11,315 nucleotides of DNA. Source: an uncultured Porphyromonadaceae bacterium. GTDB taxonomy: Bacteria; Bacteroidota; Bacteroidia; Bacteroidales; Muribaculaceae. The stretch lies in the NCBI GenBank assembly GCA_947174155.1, contig CAMWHX010000014.1, positions 1 to 11,315 of the forward strand, read 5' to 3'. Each line of letters opens with the position of its first letter. The first letter of the stretch is position 1. The notes under the pieces are model-generated. The model was not told the origin of the DNA and ran no database searches. It saw only the letters and a program-made list of their open reading frames with translations. Positions 6,301 through 11,315 of this stretch are shown here, piece after piece. The position numbers and the translations under genes are program-made.

Positions 6301-8059
6301 GGCAGTCTACAACGACTCCCGTCGCCCGACCATGGGTGAGCTTGTCATCCCCAAGGGTAACACCACAGCCGCCCTGGCCTGCACCTTCCGTCTGCGCTGG
6401 CTCGACTGGGCACATGCTCCCGTCCTCAGCGTCTGGGGTCGTCATTTCGGCCAGGAGGAGCTCGAGGAAATAGCTGTGCTCACGCCCACCCGTCCGCTGG
6501 CCGGTGAATGGCGCGATGAGGATATCAAGCTTCCCGCCTCCTATGCCGACTGCCCCTGGGTAGAGATGCGAGTACGTGCACACCTGACTGATGATGAGGA
6601 TGAGGTAGGATTCCTCGATTCCTACTCTCTGCTGCAGAATGTCGATTACGACCTTAAGATAGCCTCTATCGACGCGCCCGCATCCATGGAGAACGGCGAA
6701 GTTGCACAGGCGCTTGTGACGGTCCTCAACTCCGGCACAGAGACCATGTCCGGCACCCTGCGCGTCACCGTCACCGACGGCCGTGGCGTGCAGATGAAGG
6801 AGGTGACAAGAAGCATCTCCCGTCTGATTCCCAGCCAGACCTATCTGGAATACCTTGATATTGAGGTAGCACAGGAGAATCTTGAGGGTGGTCGTCTCCT
6901 TATAGAGGCGACTGTCGAAAGTGCGCAGGACGTAGTGCCCGCCAACAATACAATGACTGCCGAGATTGCTGTTACACCCGGTATGGCTCCATGTGTAGGA
7001 GACCTGACTGCCCGCTGGGATGACGAGTCCGAGGGTTCGGCCCTGCTGAGCTGGTCTACTCCCGACCTCAGCTATGGCGGCTATGACGGCTTTGAGTATC
7101 AGGAGCCCTTCGTCCTTGATGAGGAACTCGGTATGTGGCTCAACTACGACCTGGACCGTAAGGTGCCCTTCCTGCTCAACGGTCTGCGCTGGCCCAACGA
7201 CGACGCCCCCTCCGCATGGCAGGTAATAGACGCGGCTGAACTCAATATACCCGGTGACGACCGTATCGCTCCCCACAGCGGAAGCCAGTATGTCATGGCT
7301 CGCGCGATTTCAGTGGATATTGACGCCGGAGAGGAGCCCATCCAGGCTAATGACTGGCTTATATCTCCCGAGGTCGTGGGTGGTACTCAGGTGACCTTCT
7401 GGTATAATACCCTCAGCAGCGAGTATATGGAGTTTGTCGAGCTTTGGATCTCCGAGACAGACCGCAATATCGACAGCTTCCATAAGCAGCGCACATTCTC
7501 CAAAGATGGAGAGGAGGCTTGGGAGGAAGTTCGCTTCACCCTTCCCAAGGATGCCCGTTACTTCGCTCTCGTCTATCGCAGCTTCGACGCCTTCGGCGCC
7601 CTGCTCGATGACATATCCTTCGTTCCGGCTCAGCTGGAGCAGTGGGTGGTAGATCACTACACCGTGATGCGCAGTGCCGACGGCGGCACACCTGTAGAGG
7701 TGGGTCGTGTGGAATCAGGCACGCAATTTGCAGATACCGAGGTAGCCGGCAAGAACCAGCGTTACTGGGTCAAGACAGCTGTCAAAGTAGGTTTCGACCA
7801 CCGCTACGGTCCCCTCTCCAACTCCGCGTCGCTCGACCGCTCGGGTCTCGACGACCTGCGTGACCTGGAGGGTGTCACCGGTGGCAAGGGTGTCATCAAC
7901 ATCGACGGGCTCTCGGGCAAGACGCTCAGCGTCTACACCGCCGACGGACGTCACCAGCGTCAGCTGACCGTACCTTCCGACCATGCACAGGTAGGTATGG
8001 AGCCGGGCATATACCTTGTCAAGTGTGGCAACGCACTGGCCAAGGTGCTCGTAAGATAA
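3356..8059 (+). CDS. Giant secreted multidomain protein: propeller-like, Fn3, jelly-roll, CARDB-like domains and a type IX-like C-terminal tail
   Basis: Exported protein of 1567 residues with no recognised catalytic site. Seen: basic n-region, hydrophobic segment 23-39 with an AVA site (37-39) for signal peptidase I; a propeller-like module with three blade-like phrases MTYDPDD (221), IAYNPADG (270) and MTYSPLDG (319); an Fn3-like domain with W494 and NGGYV (503-507); a jelly-roll with NDWLFMP (619-625); a second Fn3 with W850 and NGGYVD (859-864); a second jelly-roll to about 1095; a CARDB-like domain about 1097-1205; a third Fn3 that seems split (1211-1240 and 1430-1494) around a cleaved-adhesin/choice-of-anchor-J-like domain (1270-1424, NDWLISP at 1332-1338, LLDDISF at 1416-1422); and a tail 1510-1567 with VYTADGR and EPGIYLVK, resembling type IX sorting domains. 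The family is usually annotated as Fn3 or choice-of-anchor protein. Surface binding or adhesion is inference. A close paralogue follows after 35 bp. Confidence 0.9.
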   Translation: MRYTSTRQAADVQTSRRRLPSRWGAYVLTAAVVCGTAVAAYGYTRLPATPTEGQARVRTGEWKASRQATQLGRELPSAEGVVSAAEAVKAPAARNMRTHSDPGAGIQRVPRRLMTRTPRGHLYGTVVYYEGMTLFTEAYWGEVDVTTGVITPIFNGGDLINGVDSDVQTGAVRDGILYTPVCSQDMSGSLMVYWNRRDLATGDVLTPINFGLNDTAYAYSMTYDPDDDIFHILTVDPLTGTFGTYAQVNPERWTVQTFGRPGGADFLGAIAYNPADGQVYVVSDTNLLSVVDENSHTLTTMAEIDDYYQLVENGITTPMTYSPLDGAFALQYRDGWDGQLKLVFLDPETGEVYEGEVMSPGAPWMACLYSPDAYAVAEAPAMPESPVVSFEGPALDGTLTFSAPIYSYAGIRLSDSVRMMTVLTIDEETIFEEELAPGETRTLNLQTAPGLHEGRLECTLDGEKSPARVFRFPTGSDVPRTPTGVTFDRNVISWQPVETVGANGGYVGSIGYNVYSDGELQNPEPLTETTYTLSDDREMKCSEVSVVAVADGLESDPVMVRMVYGRALTLPVEIQPTHKDANLFTTFNANDDRCEFLYSQNEASGDWAYTLWLDRVSGNDWLFMPAVMFDSTDMLYSLTFNYSGSSPYETHESLEVFIGRRPTPEAMTESVYSHRDMIATYPRPVSAVFPLSEGGEWYVGFHCISRSDDALGVTLSDFRIQALTDRSSAAPGSPEVKISSAPDGKLQAIVELTLSTEDLTGKPLADGECTVEVASGDFKGIGTGRPGETINVEVEVASSGFNDIEVTPSNADGKGLTTTHRAYIGLDRPLPPRNIRKTVSADNLSMTITWDAPEAVGVNGGYVDTDALGYIVYQHSGVTQNELNRTDGREYTYTAYTNVPDSYSVGPVAYNEMGRSANPSFPVENLGRPYAIPMVEEFAGIFMYNPLRYSVTSGFENSRWEALNHITSLGTGATVDCERGCLAVYNDSRRPTMGELVIPKGNTTAALACTFRLRWLDWAHAPVLSVWGRHFGQEELEEIAVLTPTRPLAGEWRDEDIKLPASYADCPWVEMRVRAHLTDDEDEVGFLDSYSLLQNVDYDLKIASIDAPASMENGEVAQALVTVLNSGTETMSGTLRVTVTDGRGVQMKEVTRSISRLIPSQTYLEYLDIEVAQENLEGGRLLIEATVESAQDVVPANNTMTAEIAVTPGMAPCVGDLTARWDDESEGSALLSWSTPDLSYGGYDGFEYQEPFVLDEELGMWLNYDLDRKVPFLLNGLRWPNDDAPSAWQVIDAAELNIPGDDRIAPHSGSQYVMARAISVDIDAGEEPIQANDWLISPEVVGGTQVTFWYNTLSSEYMEFVELWISETDRNIDSFHKQRTFSKDGEEAWEEVRFTLPKDARYFALVYRSFDAFGALLDDISFVPAQLEQWVVDHYTVMRSADGGTPVEVGRVESGTQFADTEVAGKNQRYWVKTAVKVGFDHRYGPLSNSASLDRSGLDDLRDLEGVTGGKGVINIDGLSGKTLSVYTADGRHQRQLTVPSDHAQVGMEPGIYLVKCGNALAKVLVR

Positions 8060-8094
8060 GAATAGAAAGTATTTGACCAAACCCAAATCATAAG

Positions 8095-11000
8095 ATGAAT
8101 TTCAGAAACATTACGCTGTCTGCCGTCGCCCTTGTGGGTGCGGCGACAGCCGTATCGGCTACGGCGGAGACGACGCTGACCAACGGCGTCTACAATCCCG
8201 AGGCGATACGACATTTCCAGGAGTATCGTCAGGCTTTGGAACAGGGTCGTCCGCAGGGACTGTGGGAGACCGGTGGCCTGACTGAGGTTAAGGCACGCCC
8301 TCAGCGTGTGTTGCGTCGTAGCGCCTATGACCCCGAGGGTCATGTCTACGGTGTCATCCCTCGTCATCGCAATGGCAATTATGCTTATTACGGTGCCATC
8401 GATCTGACCGACGGTCAGATCACTCCCGTCTACACGGGAAGTGTCTTCTCCAATGGAGAGGATTACGACTCGCAGACCGGAGCCGTGCGCGACGGTATAC
8501 TCTATATCCCGCAGTTCCTCCAGAATATGGTGACTTCGGAGGTGGAGATCCGTTGGAAACGCTTCAATATCGAGACAGGTGAGGAGCTGACCCCGATATC
8601 CTTCGGCGGCCAGACTTACGCCTATCTCTACTCCATGGCCTATGATGAGGCCAATGACCGTTTCGTGGGTCTCTCGCTTAACCTCTCCGCGGGTGGCATG
8701 GGTAACTTCGTCATTATCGACTGTAAGGGTGATCCCTCCAAGTGGAAGGTCATGATGAACGGTAACCTCGGTGGTAGCCCCAACGACTTCATGGCAGCCC
8801 TGGCCTATAACCCTGCCGACCAGACTATCTATGGTCTGAAGGACAACGGCCGTCTCTATTCGGTCGATGTGGACTGGGGTGACGCTACGGTGGTCAAGGA
8901 GTTTGACTACGGCAACGAGTGGTTCATGTTCCCCGAATATCCCCTCTCGATGCCTCTCGTCTACAGCCCGCGTGACCATGCGATGGTGACTGTATATCGT
9001 GACAACTACAACGAGCAGATGCTTCTCGCATATATCGACATGGAGAGCTATGATGCGGTCCTCGGCGAGCCCCTCAATCCCGTGTCCTACGTCACTAACC
9101 TGGTATGTACGGATGCCTATGCTCCCGACGACGCTCCCGATATGCCCGCGCTGGGCGCACCCCTCTTCGAGGGTCCGGCCCTGACCGGCAGCATCACACT
9201 GACCGCTCCCAAGGTCTCTTATGTCGGAGATGCGCTGACTTCCGATGTGCATATGCTCCTCAACCTCAACGGTACCAAGTATTTCGAGGCTGACTTCGCT
9301 CCGGGTGAGCAGCGTGAGGTGGCTCTTGAGGTTGCCGAGGGTCTGTATGCTCTTGAGGCCTTCGCTGTCTCCAAGAGTGACGACTCTCTCGTCAGCCCCG
9401 CCGCCAAGATAACCTTCTATGCCGGTTATGACAATCCCGTGGCTCCCACCGGTCTTTCCGTCAGCGAGTATACGCTCAGCTGGAGAGGGGTGGGCACTCC
9501 CGGTGCCCACGGTGGTTACGTCGATCCCTCGCATGTGACTTATGACATCCTGATTGATGGTGTCAAGGTCAATGAGGCTCCCGTCACCGGAACCACTTTC
9601 CGTCTCCCTGTCCCCGAGGATATGGCGAAGCGTAAGATTCAGGTGGTAGCCATAGCCGACGAGCGCTCCTCCGAGCCCTCAGCCGCTCTGGAGATGGTGC
9701 TCGGCAAGGCCCTGTCGATGCCCGTATTCCTGGCCCCCGACGCGACTCAGGCCAACTGCTTCACCACTTATAATGCCAACCGCGACGACAACGTCTTCCG
9801 CTATCAGGAGTATCAGGGTAAGCCCTCGTTCCGCATAGCTACGGGCTACTACTACGAGATGCCCGATGACTGGTTGTTCCTCCCCATCACCTCGTTTGAG
9901 CGTGCCGATGTGCAGTATGCTCTTGAGATGGAATATCTGCAGGCTTATGAGTCGGACAATCATAAGGACAATCTGGATATCTGGATCGGTAAGGCTCCCT
10001 CTCCCGATTCGATGTTCGGTATGATATACTCCCACACTGACCGCCATGTCGACGGTCCCACACCCATCGACGCTCACTTCATCGTGCCTGAGGCCGGTGA
10101 ATATGTGATCGGTATCCACGCCAAGGGTGGCGAGACCGGCCAGTATCGCGGTGTCACACTGCGTGACTTCTCGCTCCATGCCATCGAGGGTTCAAGCATC
10201 AAGGCTCCCGGAGAGGGTGCAGTGAAAGCTGACGCCGCTCCCAAGGGTGAGCTGAAGGCTGTCCTCACTATAACCGCTCCCATCGAGGCTCTTGACCATA
10301 CCCCGCTGACCTCTCCCGTGACCTACACCGCCAAGTGTGGTGAGGAGACAGCTTCTGTCGTGATCGAGCCCGGTAAGGAGGGTACACTCACCATCCCCGT
10401 CGCGGGCAACGGTTTCCATGAGATTTTCTACACCCCCTCCAATGCCAACGGTGACGGTATACCCCGCATGATCCGTGTGTATGTAGGTGTGGACCGTCCC
10501 GATATGCCCGAGAATATCACCGCCACAGCCTCCGACGACAACCTCTCGCTGACTCTCAGCTGGGAGGCTCCGACCGAGGGCGTCAACGGTGGTTATGTCG
10601 ACCCCTCCGAGCTGACTTATGAGGTTTACATCTGGGGTTCGGGTGGTAATCATACCCTCCTTGGTCGCACTTCCGATCTGAGCTACACATATAACTATGG
10701 TGCCCGCAAGCAGGATATGCCCTCCATAGGTGTGTGTGCAGTCAGCTCCATGGGTTCGTCAAGCACAGGCTTCCTCGGTGACTTCGTCGGTACACCCAAC
10801 GAGTTGCCGATGGTTGAGAACTTCAACTTCACCTCCTTCACCTACACATGGCGTCAGGATACAAACAACGAGTACTCAGACTCAATGTGGGATTCCATCA
10901 ACAACATGGACGGCTTTGGTATCGGAGATCCCGTCTTCAACGAGGGTGGTCTTGCATGTTCCAACCTGACCGGTGGAGTAGCTTACGGCAAGCTCCTTGC

Positions 11001-11315
11001 AACTAAGTTCTCCACTCTCAGCTGTCCTTCGGTCGTCTTCACTCTCCGCTATTGGGACTTCCAACAGGCCGGTTCCATCGAAATCTGGGCTCGCAGCGCC
11101 TCCCATCACGAGGAATACAAGATCGCCGAAGTCACTCCTCAGCGCGGCACTCCCCACTGGGAGGACTGGACCGTTATTCTCCCCGCCGAGCTCCTCGAGC
11201 AGCCTTGGGTTCAGCTCAATGTGCGCGTGGATCTCACCGGAGGTCGTCAGCTCTATATTGCCACTTACTCTGTCGGTGTCGATATCAGCTATGACTTCAA
11301 GGTCGCAGCCCTTGA
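8095..11315 (+). CDS. Second giant secreted multidomain protein, paralogue of the preceding gene (truncated by window end)
   Basis: The frame from the ATG at 8095 stays open to the last base, giving 1073 visible residues. The stop lies beyond the window. Seen: a short Sec signal peptide with hydrophobic residues 6-22 and a likely ATA|E cut after residue 24; QTGAVRDGILY (127-137), shared exactly with the upstream protein (168-178); propeller-like phrases MAYDEAND (181), LAYNPAD (236) and LVYSPRD (289); an Fn3-like domain with W463 and HGGYVD (472-477); a jelly-roll containing DDWLFLP; a second Fn3 with W823 and NGGYVD (831-836); and a second jelly-roll ending SYDFKVA, which aligns with DYDLKIAS at residue 1097 of the neighbour. 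By collinearity, a CARDB-like region, further jelly-roll and a sorting tail would be expected downstream. The 35-bp gap without a terminator suggests co-transcription. Function unknown; extracellular binding is inference. Confidence 0.9.
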   Translation, partial: MNFRNITLSAVALVGAATAVSATAETTLTNGVYNPEAIRHFQEYRQALEQGRPQGLWETGGLTEVKARPQRVLRRSAYDPEGHVYGVIPRHRNGNYAYYGAIDLTDGQITPVYTGSVFSNGEDYDSQTGAVRDGILYIPQFLQNMVTSEVEIRWKRFNIETGEELTPISFGGQTYAYLYSMAYDEANDRFVGLSLNLSAGGMGNFVIIDCKGDPSKWKVMMNGNLGGSPNDFMAALAYNPADQTIYGLKDNGRLYSVDVDWGDATVVKEFDYGNEWFMFPEYPLSMPLVYSPRDHAMVTVYRDNYNEQMLLAYIDMESYDAVLGEPLNPVSYVTNLVCTDAYAPDDAPDMPALGAPLFEGPALTGSITLTAPKVSYVGDALTSDVHMLLNLNGTKYFEADFAPGEQREVALEVAEGLYALEAFAVSKSDDSLVSPAAKITFYAGYDNPVAPTGLSVSEYTLSWRGVGTPGAHGGYVDPSHVTYDILIDGVKVNEAPVTGTTFRLPVPEDMAKRKIQVVAIADERSSEPSAALEMVLGKALSMPVFLAPDATQANCFTTYNANRDDNVFRYQEYQGKPSFRIATGYYYEMPDDWLFLPITSFERADVQYALEMEYLQAYESDNHKDNLDIWIGKAPSPDSMFGMIYSHTDRHVDGPTPIDAHFIVPEAGEYVIGIHAKGGETGQYRGVTLRDFSLHAIEGSSIKAPGEGAVKADAAPKGELKAVLTITAPIEALDHTPLTSPVTYTAKCGEETASVVIEPGKEGTLTIPVAGNGFHEIFYTPSNANGDGIPRMIRVYVGVDRPDMPENITATASDDNLSLTLSWEAPTEGVNGGYVDPSELTYEVYIWGSGGNHTLLGRTSDLSYTYNYGARKQDMPSIGVCAVSSMGSSSTGFLGDFVGTPNELPMVENFNFTSFTYTWRQDTNNEYSDSMWDSINNMDGFGIGDPVFNEGGLACSNLTGGVAYGKLLATKFSTLSCPSVVFTLRYWDFQQAGSIEIWARSASHHEEYKIAEVTPQRGTPHWEDWTVILPAELLEQPWVQLNVRVDLTGGRQLYIATYSVGVDISYDFKVAAL

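Noticed and set aside
5165..7276. A 703-codon open frame on the minus strand
   Set aside because: It is antisense to the first giant protein gene. The plus-strand frame has clear domains and a signal peptide, whereas this one is a composition artefact of GC-rich codon usage with no recognisable motifs.
8060..8094. A possible terminator or promoter between the two giant genes
   Set aside because: The 35 bp hold no stem-loop or T-run and no match to the TAnnTTTG box, so read-through is more likely.
7960..9534. A 524-codon open frame on the minus strand
   Set aside because: It spans the junction of two plus-strand genes and is antisense to conserved domains in both. It has no recognisable protein features.

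Overview
The window looks like chromosomal DNA of a moderately GC-rich gut-type Bacteroidota, most likely order Bacteroidales. A Muribaculaceae-like genus is my best guess, not a proof. Reasons: starts lack Shine-Dalgarno sequences, upstream elements resemble the Bacteroidota -7 box TAnnTTTG, and very large secreted proteins built of Fn3 and jelly-roll modules end in a type IX-like C-terminal tail.

Left part, minus strand (1-2890): three genes read leftward. The first is a 12-helix MATE-family efflux protein (2890-1472). After a 112-bp gap with its own likely promoter come parA/soj (1359-586) and, 27 bp further on, parB/spo0J, which runs off the left edge (558-1). ParA and ParB form the chromosome segregation pair. 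The MATE gene is probably only a neighbour.

Middle (2891-3355): a 465-bp AT-rich divergent intergenic region. I see no convincing gene in it. It holds several inverted repeats and a plausible plus-strand promoter near 3139-3169, followed by a leader of roughly 180 nt.

Right part, plus strand (3356-11315): two giant exported proteins in tandem, 35 bp apart with no terminator visible between them. The first is complete (1567 residues). The second is open from 8095 to the window end (1073 residues visible) and is truncated only by the window. They are collinear paralogues: signal peptide, propeller-like N-terminal module, then alternating Fn3-like modules with a GGYVD motif and jelly-roll modules. 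The second breaks off just where the first begins a CARDB-like domain. The complete protein continues with a jelly-roll/cleaved-adhesin domain that seems to be inserted inside an Fn3 fold, and ends in a tail resembling a type IX secretion sorting domain. No catalytic site is recognisable. A surface-exposed binding or adhesion role is inference. This tandem pair is the least explained part of the window.
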